Assembly: GCF_000379485.1 (NCBI RefSeq)
Contig: NZ_KB902285.1
Span: forward strand, 1 to 64,000
DNA: 64,000 bases
Reading direction: 5' to 3'
Origin: Wenxinia marina DSM 24838
GTDB lineage: Bacteria > Pseudomonadota > Alphaproteobacteria > Rhodobacterales > Rhodobacteraceae
The notes beneath the pieces are model-generated. The model ran no database searches, was not told the DNA's origin, and was given only the letters and a program-made list of their open reading frames with translations. Shown one piece after another: positions 52,001 through 60,815 of the stretch. Position 1 is the stretch's first letter; each line of letters opens with the position of its first letter. Both the position numbers and the translations under genes were made by a program.

Positions 52001-54316
52001 TCAGCGGCTGTCGATCCAGCGCCACTCCTTGATGTCCGGCAGGTCTTCCCCTGTGCGATGGCTCCACTCGTGCTGCCGCGCGCGCATGTCTCGGCAGTAT
52101 CGATGGAGTTCGTCCGATCCGCGCCCGGTGCGCCCGGAGCGCTCCAGGGCGTCGAGGGCAATGGTGAAACGATCGATCCCGTTCATCGCGGTCATGTTGA
52201 ACGGCGTCGTGGTCGTGCCCTTCTCGCGGTAGCCGTGGACGTGGAACAGGTCGTGACCGGTGCGGCGGTAGGTCAGCTCGTGGATCAGACCGGGATAGCC
52301 GTGGTGGTTGAAGATCACCGGCGCCTCGGTGCCGAAGACGGCGTCGAAGCGGTCGTCGCTCGCTCCGTCGGGGTTCTGACCGGGCGGCTGGAGCGCCATC
52401 AGGTCCACGACGTTCACGAAGCGAAGCGCCATCTCCGGAACGAACCGCCGCAGGAGGGTCACCGCCGCCAGCGCCTCGAGCGTCGGCACGTCGCCCGCCG
52501 CGGCGATGACGGCCTCGGGCTTCGGGTCGTCCGCCGCCCAGCCCCAGATGCCGAAGCCATCCGCCAGATGCGCCCGCGCGGCCTCCAGTGTCAGCCATTG
52601 CGGCTCGGGCTGCTTGCCGGCCACGATGCAGTTCGCCCGGTCGGTGGTGGCGAGGACGTGCTCGGCCACGGCCAGCAGCGAGTTCGCGTCGGGCGGCAGG
52701 TAGAGGCGGACCATCTCGGCGCCCTTGGTCGCGAGGTGGTCGAGGAAGCCGGGGTCCTGATGGGTGAAGCCGTTGTGGTCCTGCCGCCAGACATGGCTCG
52801 ACAGCAACCAGTTCAGCGAGGGGATCGGCGCCCGCCACCCCGTCTCGCTCGCCGCGCGCATCCACTTGATGTGCTGGTTCGCCATCGAGTCGATGATGTG
52901 GATGAAGGCTTCGTAGGAGTTGAAGAGGCCATGCCGCCCGGTCAGCAGGTAGCCCTCCAGCCAGCCCTCGCACAGATGCTCGGACAGCACCTCCATCACC
53001 CGGCCCTCGGGGGACAGCGCGGCGTCCGTGTCCCGTACCGGACCGGGGGCGTAGCGGGGGGAGGTCTCGAACACGGCGTCGAGCTTGTTGGACTTCGTCT
53101 CGTCGGGCCCGAAGAGCCGGAAGTTGCGCGGGTTGCGCCGCATGAGGTCGGCCAGCCAGCGGCCGAGCACGGTGGTGGCGCTGTCGGTGACCGCCCCCGG
53201 CGCGCCCAACGTCAGCGCATGATCCTCTGCCGGCGGCAGGTCGAGCGGCACCATCAGCCGTCCGCCATCGGCATGGGGCGTCGCGCCGAGCCGGCGGTCA
53301 CCTTCGGGGACCAGCGACAGGACCTGCGGCGAGGGCCGGCCGCCGGGGAACAGCTCCTCGGGGCGGTAGCGGCGCAGCCACTCCTCCAGCTGGCGCAGGT
53401 GCGGCCCCTCCTCGCGCGGGACGTGCAGCGGCACCTGGTGGGCGCGGAAGGTGCCTTCGACCGGCTCCCCATCGACTTCGCGCGGCCCGGTCCAGCCCTT
53501 GGGGCTGCGCAGGACGATCATCGGCGGACGGCCGTCACCCTCGTGCACGATGCGGGCATGGGCGTCGAGGCAGGCATCCATCGCCGCGGCCATCTCGCGA
53601 TGCATCCGCTCGGGCTCGTCGCCCTCGACGAAGAGCGGCTGCCAGCCGTAGCCCCGGAACAGGGCGTCGATCTCCTCCCGCGCCATCCGCCCCAGCAGCG
53701 TCGGCGCGGCGATGCGGTAGCCGTTGAGGTGCAGCACCGGCAGGACGAACCCGTCGCGCCCGGGCCGCAGGAAGCGGTGGGAATGCCAGCTCGTCGCCAG
53801 CGCCCCCGTCTCGGCCTCGCCGTCGCCAATGGCGCACAGGACCGTCAGGTCCGGGTTGTCGAAGGCGGCCCCCGTGGCGTGGGCGAGGGAATAGCCCAGT
53901 TCGCCCCCCTCGTGGATCGAGCCCGGCGTGGGCGCAGCGGCGTGGGAGGGGACGCCGCCGGGAAAGGAGAACTGGCGGAACAGCTCGCGCATGCCCGCAG
54001 CATCCCGCGGCACGTCCGGGTGCCTTTCGCTGTAGGAGCCGTCGAGCCAGGCGCCGGCCAGCATCGCAGGGCCGCCGTGGCCGGGGCCGGCGACGAAGAG
54101 CATGTCGATGCCTCGCTCGACGATGACCCGGTTGGCGTGCGCCTGCATGAAGGTCAGGCCCGGCGAAGTGCCCCAGTGGCCCAGCTGCCGCGCTTTGATG
54201 TCCTCGGGCTTCAGCGGCCGCTCCAGCAACGGGTTGTCCACCAGGTAGATCTGCGCGGCGGCGAGGTAGTTGGCCGCGCGCCACCAGGCGTCGACGGCGG
54301 AAAGTTCAGGGGGCAT
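52001..54316 (-). CDS. xfp: Phosphoketolase
   Basis: A 771-residue thiamine-diphosphate enzyme splitting xylulose-5-phosphate (and probably fructose-6-phosphate) to acetyl phosphate and an aldose phosphate. Landmarks: LGHWGTSPGL, GPGHGGPAMLA, SIHEGGELGYSL, the ThDP motif GDGEAETGALATSWHSHRF, and QDHNGFTHQDPG. ATG 54316 has GAGGA at good spacing and overlaps the ackA stop by 11 bp; another ATG lies four codons upstream. With ackA it forms a complete carbon-saving route from pentose phosphate to acetate and ATP. Confidence 0.96.
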   Translation of the reverse strand: MPPELSAVDAWWRAANYLAAAQIYLVDNPLLERPLKPEDIKARQLGHWGTSPGLTFMQAHANRVIVERGIDMLFVAGPGHGGPAMLAGAWLDGSYSERHPDVPRDAAGMRELFRQFSFPGGVPSHAAAPTPGSIHEGGELGYSLAHATGAAFDNPDLTVLCAIGDGEAETGALATSWHSHRFLRPGRDGFVLPVLHLNGYRIAAPTLLGRMAREEIDALFRGYGWQPLFVEGDEPERMHREMAAAMDACLDAHARIVHEGDGRPPMIVLRSPKGWTGPREVDGEPVEGTFRAHQVPLHVPREEGPHLRQLEEWLRRYRPEELFPGGRPSPQVLSLVPEGDRRLGATPHADGGRLMVPLDLPPAEDHALTLGAPGAVTDSATTVLGRWLADLMRRNPRNFRLFGPDETKSNKLDAVFETSPRYAPGPVRDTDAALSPEGRVMEVLSEHLCEGWLEGYLLTGRHGLFNSYEAFIHIIDSMANQHIKWMRAASETGWRAPIPSLNWLLSSHVWRQDHNGFTHQDPGFLDHLATKGAEMVRLYLPPDANSLLAVAEHVLATTDRANCIVAGKQPEPQWLTLEAARAHLADGFGIWGWAADDPKPEAVIAAAGDVPTLEALAAVTLLRRFVPEMALRFVNVVDLMALQPPGQNPDGASDDRFDAVFGTEAPVIFNHHGYPGLIHELTYRRTGHDLFHVHGYREKGTTTTPFNMTAMNGIDRFTIALDALERSGRTGRGSDELHRYCRDMRARQHEWSHRTGEDLPDIKEWRWIDSR

Positions 54317-55454
54317 GCGTGTCCTCATCCATCAGGGCCGTGGCGTGGTCGGCCATCATCCGCTCCTCCTCCGCCGGGATCGTCCGGATCTGCACGGGAC
54401 TGCCGGGGGCGGAGATGATAGGCGCGTCGCGTCCGTTCGCGGTGTCGTCCAGCGACAGGCCCAGCCAGGCGAGGTCCGCCACGATCCGCTGCCGGATCGC
54501 CGGCTGCTTCGCGCCCGCCCCCCCGGTGAAGACCAGCGCGTCGAGGCCTCCGGCCGAGACCGACATTTCCGCCACGGCCTTGGCCGCCCGCCGGCAGAAC
54601 AGCGCGACGGCCGCTTCCGCCCGATCGCCCCCCTCGGACAGGATGTCGCGCAGGTCGGAGGAGACGGCGGACAGCCCCTTCAGCCCCGACCGGTGCCAGA
54701 GAAGGTCTTCCAGGTCTTCGCGGCCCAGTCCCCGCCCGAGGGCGTAGAGCAGCAAGCCGGGATCCACCGCGCCCGAACGCGTGCCCATCATCAGCCCGTC
54801 CAGCGGGGTCGCTCCCATCGTCGTGTCGACGCTCCGGCCGCCGAGGATCGCGCAGGCGCTTGAGCCGCCCGACAGGTGCAGTGACACGATGCGCCGGCGT
54901 TCCGGCGCGTCCTTCGCCATCCGCCGCGCCACCCAGCCGTGCGACAGGCCGTGAAAGCCGAACCGGCGCAGACCCGCGAACGGCCCCTCGGGCGCGACCG
55001 GAAGCCGGCGTGCGACGGCGGGCATGGTGCGATGGAAAGCGCTGTCGAATACGCCGATCTGGCGCAGGTCCGGCCGCTCCGCAGACAGCCGCCGCACCAC
55101 CGACAGGCCTGCCGGCTGGTGGAGCGGCGCGAGCGGCGTCAGCGCGTCCAGCCGCGCCACTTCCGCCTCGTCCAGCCAGGCCGCCGCCCGCTCCGTCTCG
55201 CCGCCGTGCACGATGCGATGGACGGGGACGGCGCCTTGCCCCTCCCGATCGATCAGTCGGGCGACGACGGCGGGAAAGTCCTTCGGATCGTCCACCTCCA
55301 GCACCTCCGGCTTCTCTCCGGGCCGGCGCAACGTCACCGCCTCCTCCGCCGAGAGGTCGATCCCGCCCGCCACGACGGCATCCGAGGCGCCGGAGGGAAA
55401 AAGCGCGAAGGCGAGGCTCGAAGAGCCGACGTTGAGGCACAGCAGCGGGAGCAT
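54306..55454 (-). CDS. ackA: Acetate kinase
   Basis: A 382-residue enzyme converting acetyl phosphate and ADP to acetate and ATP. LNVGSSSLAFALF (residues 6-18) is the N-terminal ASKHA signature, HRIVHGGE, VFDSAFHRTMP, RRFGFHGLSHGWV and HLSGGSSACAI follow in order. Acts on acetyl phosphate made by phosphoketolase encoded next in the operon. The ATG at 55454 gives the usual start. Confidence 0.95.
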   Translation of the reverse strand: MLPLLCLNVGSSSLAFALFPSGASDAVVAGGIDLSAEEAVTLRRPGEKPEVLEVDDPKDFPAVVARLIDREGQGAVPVHRIVHGGETERAAAWLDEAEVARLDALTPLAPLHQPAGLSVVRRLSAERPDLRQIGVFDSAFHRTMPAVARRLPVAPEGPFAGLRRFGFHGLSHGWVARRMAKDAPERRRIVSLHLSGGSSACAILGGRSVDTTMGATPLDGLMMGTRSGAVDPGLLLYALGRGLGREDLEDLLWHRSGLKGLSAVSSDLRDILSEGGDRAEAAVALFCRRAAKAVAEMSVSAGGLDALVFTGGAGAKQPAIRQRIVADLAWLGLSLDDTANGRDAPIISAPGSPVQIRTIPAEEERMMADHATALMDEDTHAP

Positions 55455-55536
55455 CAGAGGGCGTGACCGGATGGGGTGATGTCTAGTCAATCCTGCGATG
55501 GTCTCGCGGTTCCAGCCGCGTCGGCGCCGCGGGCCC

Positions 55537-55644
55537 CTAGATCGTGACCACGGGGACGGGCGACATCCGACGCCAGAGCGTCTGCTGGTACGCGCGCGGC
55601 GCTTGCAGGAGCCGGTGGATGCGCGCGCCGGGCGCCGAGGGCCG
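55537..55644 (-). pseudogene. Short coding remnant, unidentified
   Basis: A minus-strand frame of about 35 codons upstream of ackA reads RIHRLLQAPRAYQQTLW and ends SPVPVVTI at a stop at 55537. No start. It lies directly after the P450 stop and may be a gene tail left by rearrangement, or chance. Confidence 0.22.
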
Positions 55645-56865
55645 CTAGTCTTCGTGCAACCGCACCAGCCGCGTGCCGCTGCGCGGCGCGGCGGGAATCC
55701 GCGACAGGTCGGGCGACAGGTCCTGTGGCGGGGCGTGCCAGCCGAGGGAGAGGAGCACCTCCACCGCCGCGGCGATGAGGGCGACGGTCACCTTTTCTCC
55801 CGGGCAGCGGTGGGTCGTCCCGACGTCGCCAGCGCCCTGCGGGCAGAAGACCGGCTCCGCCGTGCGCCAGTCCAGGGCGCGGCTAGGACGGAACAGCTGC
55901 GGGCGATCCCAAAGGGCAGCGTCATGCAGCGTGCCCCACAGGTCGGCGATCACCCACTGGCCCTTCGGCAGGTCCAGGCCCTCGTGCGACAGCGCGCGGG
56001 TGGTGACGCCGGCCACGAAGGGGAAGAACGGCGAGTGCCGTCGCACTTCCTCGGCGAAGGTGCGGCGTGCTTCGGGGTCGGCGAGAGACGCCCCGGAGGC
56101 GGGATCGGCGGCGAGGTGCGCGGCGGCGAAGGCGACGTAGCGGCCGACGGCGACGATGGGGCGGAGCAGGTTCAGCAACTCCACCGCCGCCTCGGCATCG
56201 TCCAGCGGCCGCCCGTCGGGGTGCGTCGCGTGGGCGAGCCGGCCGAGCGGCGTCTCCGCCGAGCCGCCCCGCGCCTCGGCGACTTCGCGCCGCAGCCGCG
56301 CCTCGGCGCCCCGCCGCCGCAGCAGGCTTGCCGCCGTCGCGGGGGTGAAGCGGCCGGCCTTCGCGCTCATCAGGAACAGCGTGCGGCGGAACCGCGCGTC
56401 CTGCGTCAGCCCTTCGGGCAGGCCGGCCCAGCGGCACGCGACGCGGGCGAGGCTGTCGGAGGCCGAATCGATGACAATCGCCTCGTCCTCCCCGGCGAGG
56501 GTCGCCCGCCAGTCGGCGGCGAAGGCGCGGGACAGATCCACCGCCGCCGGTCCTTCGATCAGCAGGTCGGTGAACAGCCGCTTCCGGTGATGGTGCGCCG
56601 TCCCTTCCATCTGCTGCACGCTGCCCTTGTCCTGCAGCAGGTGCAGCGCCGTCGGCGGCAGGGCGCCCTGCCGCGTCAGTCCCTCGGCACCGTACAGCAG
56701 CCGCACGCCGCGCGGCCCGCGGAGACAGATGGCGGAGCGCAGCATCAGGCGCGTGCGGAACACGTCGCTCCCCAGCCGCTCGCACCGGTTGGAGATGAAG
56801 CGGTAGCCCTCGCGCAGGAGGGCGAGCGTCGCGTCGGGCGACGGGTCGCGGGGGATCTCTCTCAT
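55645..56865 (-). CDS. CYP152-type cytochrome P450 (fatty-acid peroxygenase)
   Basis: A 406-residue P450. The heme loop PQGAGDVGTTHRCPGE, with Cys 354 as the ligand, and the RRHSPFFPFVAG segment (the Arg-Pro substrate-binding region) place it in the CYP152 group, which uses H2O2 rather than a reductase to hydroxylate or decarboxylate fatty acids. ATG 56865 follows AAAGGGGAG. It is the last gene after the glycan operon, 26 bp from the methyltransferase stop, so a shared transcript is likely. Its substrate in this context is unknown. Confidence 0.87.
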   Translation of the reverse strand: MREIPRDPSPDATLALLREGYRFISNRCERLGSDVFRTRLMLRSAICLRGPRGVRLLYGAEGLTRQGALPPTALHLLQDKGSVQQMEGTAHHHRKRLFTDLLIEGPAAVDLSRAFAADWRATLAGEDEAIVIDSASDSLARVACRWAGLPEGLTQDARFRRTLFLMSAKAGRFTPATAASLLRRRGAEARLRREVAEARGGSAETPLGRLAHATHPDGRPLDDAEAAVELLNLLRPIVAVGRYVAFAAAHLAADPASGASLADPEARRTFAEEVRRHSPFFPFVAGVTTRALSHEGLDLPKGQWVIADLWGTLHDAALWDRPQLFRPSRALDWRTAEPVFCPQGAGDVGTTHRCPGEKVTVALIAAAVEVLLSLGWHAPPQDLSPDLSRIPAAPRSGTRLVRLHED

Positions 56866-56891
56866 CGGCTCCCCTTTCGTCGGAGCGATCG

Positions 56892-57632
56892 TCAGGCGGG
56901 CGCGATCCGTGGCGGCGGCTCCACCGCCTCGCCCCTTTCGGCACGGCGGCAGAGGTACACCTCCGGCTCGGGGTGCGCCTCGATCGCGAAACCGGAGGAG
57001 CGCAGCATCGCCTCGGCCGCGGCGCGGTTCGGCACGAACCAGTTCGTCGGATCGGCCGCATAGCGCCGCTCCACGAAGCTGAGCCGCGGCCAGCCCGGCT
57101 GCAGGAACGGCGCCTCGTCCTCGAACGGGTAGTCCGGGGCGGGGACGGCAGGCTCGGCGCTTCCGCGCTGCATCGACTGGAACAGCATCCGCTCGCCCAC
57201 CGCGTGCTCCCACAGAAGGTCGAGCGCGAGCAGAGGGTGGCGCAGGTGGTAGAGCACGCCCATGAAGATCACCAGGTCGAACCGCCGGCCGAGCCGGGCG
57301 ACGTCGTAGACCGACATCAGGTGCAGGTCGATCCTCGCGCCCTCCACCTCGGCGGCGAGCGTCGCCTGGGCGAGGTAGCGCGGGTCGCTGTCGATCGCCG
57401 TCACCTCGGCGCCGCGGCGGGCCATCTCCAGCGCGTAGAAGCCGGCATTGCAGCCGACGTCGAGGACGGTCCGGCCGCTCAGGTCATCCGGCACCACCTC
57501 GGCGAAGCCCCGCCACTTGAAGCGGGGATAGTCCCCCAGGGGGTGGTCCGGCGCGGTCTCGATCCCGTCCAGCGTCAGGTTGTGGAACCACGGACCGAGG
57601 CGGTCGATGCGCTCTTTCAGGGCGACGGTCAT
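56892..57632 (-). CDS. SAM methyltransferase, TIGR04290/CmoB-like
   Basis: A 246-residue class I methyltransferase. PWFHNLTLDGIETAP (14-28) resembles CmoB, VLDVGCNAGFYALEMARRGA is SAM motif I, and VIFMGVLYHLRHPLLALD is motif III/IV. It matches the TIGR04290 methyltransferase group found with sugar and glycosyltransferase genes. Its start overlaps the UXS stop (ATGA). Likely methylates a sugar or lipid-linked product; the acceptor is not known. Confidence 0.83.
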   Translation of the reverse strand: MTVALKERIDRLGPWFHNLTLDGIETAPDHPLGDYPRFKWRGFAEVVPDDLSGRTVLDVGCNAGFYALEMARRGAEVTAIDSDPRYLAQATLAAEVEGARIDLHLMSVYDVARLGRRFDLVIFMGVLYHLRHPLLALDLLWEHAVGERMLFQSMQRGSAEPAVPAPDYPFEDEAPFLQPGWPRLSFVERRYAADPTNWFVPNRAAAEAMLRSSGFAIEAHPEPEVYLCRRAERGEAVEPPPRIAPA

Positions 57633-58639
57633 CGCAGCCGCGCCCCGATCGCGCTGCCCGTCTCCGCCCGTGCGGCGGGCGGCGGCGCCTTCTTCATGTC
57701 GAGCGCGAACCAGCTGACGGTCAGGGGCAGCCCCTGGGCCAGCGGCACCGTCGGCTCCCAGCCGAGCAGCTCCTTCGCGCGCGAGATGTCCGGCCGGCGG
57801 CGGCGCGGGTCGTCGACGGGCAGGGGGCGGAACTCGAGGGGCGAGACGGTCGGAACGATGCGTCGCACCTCCTCCGCCAGCTGCAGGATGGTGAACTCGC
57901 CGGGATTTCCGAGGTTCACCGCGCCCTCCGGCGGCTCCGCCCGCTCCATCAGCGCGATGAAGCCTGCGACGAGGTCCGAGACGTAGCAGAACGACCTCGT
58001 CTGGCTGCCGTCGCCGTAGATCGTCATGGGAGTGTCCGTCAGCGCCTGCACCACGAAGTTCGACACGATGCGCCCGTCGTCGGCCCGCATCCGCGGCCCG
58101 TAGGTGTTGAACACCCGCGCCACCCGGACGTCTGCGCGGCCCGCGCGCAGGTAGTCGAAGCACAGCGTCTCGGCCGCACGCTTGCCCTCGTCATAGCAGG
58201 CGCGGGGGCCGGTGCAGCTGACGTTGCCGTGGTAGTCCTCGGTCTGGGGGTGGGTCTCCGGGTCGCCGTAGACCTCGGAGGTGGAGGCCTGCATCAGCCG
58301 CGCGCGGTGCCGCTCGGCCAGGGCGAGCAGGCGGCCGGTGCCGACGACGTTCGTCATCATCGTCTTCACCGGGTCGGCCTGGTAGTGCGGCGGCGAGGCG
58401 GGGCTGGCGAGGTTGTAGATCCGGTCGATCGGCCCCGGCAGGTCCTTCACCTCGGTGACGTCCGCCTCGATCAGCGTGAACCGGGGGTGGTTCTCGAGCG
58501 CCGCGACGTTCGACCGGCGGCCGGTGTGGAAATTGTCGATGCAGGTCACCCGCTCGCCGCGGGCGAGTAGCGCGTCGCACAGGTGCGATCCGACGAAGCC
58601 GGCGCCGCCGGCGACGAGAGTTTGGACGGGACGTCCCAT
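57629..58639 (-). CDS. UDP-glucuronate decarboxylase-like SDR (UXS)
   Basis: A 336-residue extended SDR. GGAGFVGSHL (11-20) binds NAD+, ASTSEVYGDPETHPQ and GPRACYDEGKRAAET hold the catalytic Ser, Tyr and Lys, and NLASPASPPHYQADPVKT plus FNTYGPRMRADDGRIVSNFV match UDP-xylose synthases. It would make UDP-xylose or a related pentose donor. 11 bp after the CgeB-like stop. Could equally be a 4,6-dehydratase-related enzyme, but the UXS blocks are strong. Confidence 0.87.
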   Translation of the reverse strand: MGRPVQTLVAGGAGFVGSHLCDALLARGERVTCIDNFHTGRRSNVAALENHPRFTLIEADVTEVKDLPGPIDRIYNLASPASPPHYQADPVKTMMTNVVGTGRLLALAERHRARLMQASTSEVYGDPETHPQTEDYHGNVSCTGPRACYDEGKRAAETLCFDYLRAGRADVRVARVFNTYGPRMRADDGRIVSNFVVQALTDTPMTIYGDGSQTRSFCYVSDLVAGFIALMERAEPPEGAVNLGNPGEFTILQLAEEVRRIVPTVSPLEFRPLPVDDPRRRRPDISRAKELLGWEPTVPLAQGLPLTVSWFALDMKKAPPPAARAETGSAIGARLR

Positions 58640-58650
58640 GGCAGTCTCCT

Positions 58651-59736
58651 TCACGGGCGGGCCGCCTCGGCGGCCATCGGGGTGAGGGCATCGGCCAGCT
58701 CGGCCGCCCGGGCCGCGCCGGTGTGGGCGGCGAGGATGCGGCCGCGGGCGGCGGCGGCGAGAGCGTCGCGGTGGGACACCGGCATCTCGAGCGCGCGCAA
58801 CACGTCGCGGGGCCCATCGGCGATCACGATCGCCTCGCCCTCGGGCAGAAGCTCGGACAACCCTTCCCACCGGTCCGAGATCACCGGCGTTCCGCAGGCT
58901 GCCGCCTCGAACAGCCGCACCGACGGCGAGTGGCCGAGCTGCCGCATCGGCGCCCGCGTCAGGTTCAGCGTGAAGCGCTGCGAGGTGTAGAAGGCGACGT
59001 GCCGCTCGGGCGGGATGTGGTCGAACCGCTCGACATTGGGCGGCCAGTCGATGTCGTCGGGGTATTGCGGCCCGGCGACCACGAAGGACAGGTCCGGCCG
59101 CGCCCTCGCCGGCGCCAGCAGCAGCCGCTCCAGCCCCGCCCGCCGGTCGTCGGAATGGGTGCCGAGATAGCCCAGATCCCACACCGGCGCCCCGCCTCCG
59201 GGGCGGTAGGCGTCCGCGTCGACAGAGCAGTAGAGCGGCCGCGCCTCCCGCGCGCCGTGCTCGCGCTGCAGGATGTCGAGGGCGCGGCCTCCGGCGAACG
59301 AGAAGATCGTGCGGAACAGCGGCACCTGCCGGCGGGCGAGGTAGGGTGCGTCGCCGCGGGACAGGTGGTCCAGCGTGACCGGCGTGTCGATGTCGTAGAA
59401 GTGCAGCGACGGCAGATTCATCGCGGCGAGCGCGTCGATCAGCTCCACCGCTTCGGGAACGTACGAGCCGACGATCACCGCGTCCGCCCGGTCCAGCCGC
59501 TCGCGGTGCCGGGCGAGCACGGCAGCGGTGTCGTCGTACAGCTCCAGCGTGCAGAAGCCGGGGTCCGGCAGGTCGCGGTGGGGCGCGTACCAGGGCTGGT
59601 CCTTCTCAAGGAACAGAACCCGATGGCCGAGCGCATCCAGGCCGCGCAGGAGCGACCGGTAGGTCGTGGCATGACCGTTGCCCCAGGACGAGGACAGGGT
59701 CAGGCCGAAGATGACGATGTCGAGGGGCCGGCTCAT
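58651..59736 (-). CDS. CgeB-like glycosyltransferase
   Basis: A 361-residue GT-B-type enzyme related to the CgeB/DUF3880 family: SSSWGNGHATTYRSLLRGLDALGH at the start, LHFYDIDTPVT in the middle and HSPSVRLFEAAACGTPVISDRWEG (about 290), the sugar-nucleotide site of family 4-like glycosyltransferases. Donor and acceptor unknown. Overlaps the next upstream gene by 4 bp (ATGA). Confidence 0.8.
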   Translation of the reverse strand: MSRPLDIVIFGLTLSSSWGNGHATTYRSLLRGLDALGHRVLFLEKDQPWYAPHRDLPDPGFCTLELYDDTAAVLARHRERLDRADAVIVGSYVPEAVELIDALAAMNLPSLHFYDIDTPVTLDHLSRGDAPYLARRQVPLFRTIFSFAGGRALDILQREHGAREARPLYCSVDADAYRPGGGAPVWDLGYLGTHSDDRRAGLERLLLAPARARPDLSFVVAGPQYPDDIDWPPNVERFDHIPPERHVAFYTSQRFTLNLTRAPMRQLGHSPSVRLFEAAACGTPVISDRWEGLSELLPEGEAIVIADGPRDVLRALEMPVSHRDALAAAARGRILAAHTGAARAAELADALTPMAAEAARP

Positions 59737-60815
59737 GCCGCCGTCTCCGCCGCCGCGCGGGCGAACAGCGCGTCCACCTCCCGCGCGCGGTGGGTGTAGA
59801 GATGCTCGGCCCGCACCCGCGCCAGCGCCGCGGCGCCGATGCTGGCGGCGTCGACGGTCGGGTCGGAGATCAGGTCGGCCACGTCCTGCCCGTCGCGGGC
59901 GACCAGCACCTCGCGGCCCGGCGTCAGGAAGGTCTCGACCCCCTCCCACGCGTCGGTGACGAGGCAGGCACCCGCGCCCGCCGCCTCGAAGACGCGGGTC
60001 GCGGGCGAGAAGCCGGTCTCGGCCATCGAGTCGCGGGCGACGTTCAGCACCATCCGCGGCGAGCAGTTGAAGGCATTGTGGTCCCTCGTTCCGACATGGC
60101 CGAGCGCCGTCACGTTGTCCGGCAACGCCCCCTGGTCCCACCCGGATCCGCCGAGGAGGAACCGCGCCTGCGGCCGCAGCGCGGCGGGGCGCAGGAAGAA
60201 CTCCGCCACCCGCGCCTCGCGGTCGGGCAGGCGGTTGGCGAGGAACGACAGGTCCGAGAAGAACTTCTCCTCGGTCGGGGCGGGATGGTGGATGTCGGCG
60301 TCGAGGGCGTTGTAGATCGGCACGCACTCGCGCGCGCCGAGGGTCCGGTAGGCGCGGACGACGGCGTCGCCGCCGCCGTAGGTCAGGACCATGTCGATCC
60401 GCTCCAGCCAGCGGTGCAGCGGATGATCGGCGTCGGTGCGCAGCATCGCCAGGGTTGCCGGCGCATCGACGTCCCAGAACACGCGCACCGCGTCCGGCCT
60501 CGCGGCCGAGAAGGCGCCGTCGATCACTCTCTCGTCCTCGTAGCCGATGCCGGAGGCGACGATGACCACGTCGGCGTCCGCCGCCCGCGTCACCTCGGCC
60601 GCGAGCCCCTCGAGGCTGCCCTCCCAGACCCGGACCCGGGCCCAGTCGGGCGGGTCGATGTCGCGGTGGGCCGCGCGGTCCCAGACGTCGGGCTCATGAA
60701 AGGTGACGTCCCAGCCGAGCGCGTCGAGCGCGCGGACGATGCCACGGTAGTAGGTCGCCGCTCCGTTCCAGTAGGACGACAGCAGCGACGAGCCGTAGAA
60801 CGCGATCCGCTTCAT
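59733..60815 (-). CDS. CgeB-like glycosyltransferase
   Basis: A 360-residue protein clearly similar to the downstream gene product: SSYWNGAATYYRGIVRALDALGWDV at the start, VFWDVDAPATL, and FSPATRVFEAAGAGACLVTDAWEG (about 275). This looks like an old tandem duplication. Probably adds a neighbouring sugar in the same glycan. Starts in the stop of the upstream gene (ATGA). Confidence 0.8.
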   Translation of the reverse strand: MKRIAFYGSSLLSSYWNGAATYYRGIVRALDALGWDVTFHEPDVWDRAAHRDIDPPDWARVRVWEGSLEGLAAEVTRAADADVVIVASGIGYEDERVIDGAFSAARPDAVRVFWDVDAPATLAMLRTDADHPLHRWLERIDMVLTYGGGDAVVRAYRTLGARECVPIYNALDADIHHPAPTEEKFFSDLSFLANRLPDREARVAEFFLRPAALRPQARFLLGGSGWDQGALPDNVTALGHVGTRDHNAFNCSPRMVLNVARDSMAETGFSPATRVFEAAGAGACLVTDAWEGVETFLTPGREVLVARDGQDVADLISDPTVDAASIGAAALARVRAEHLYTHRAREVDALFARAAAETAA

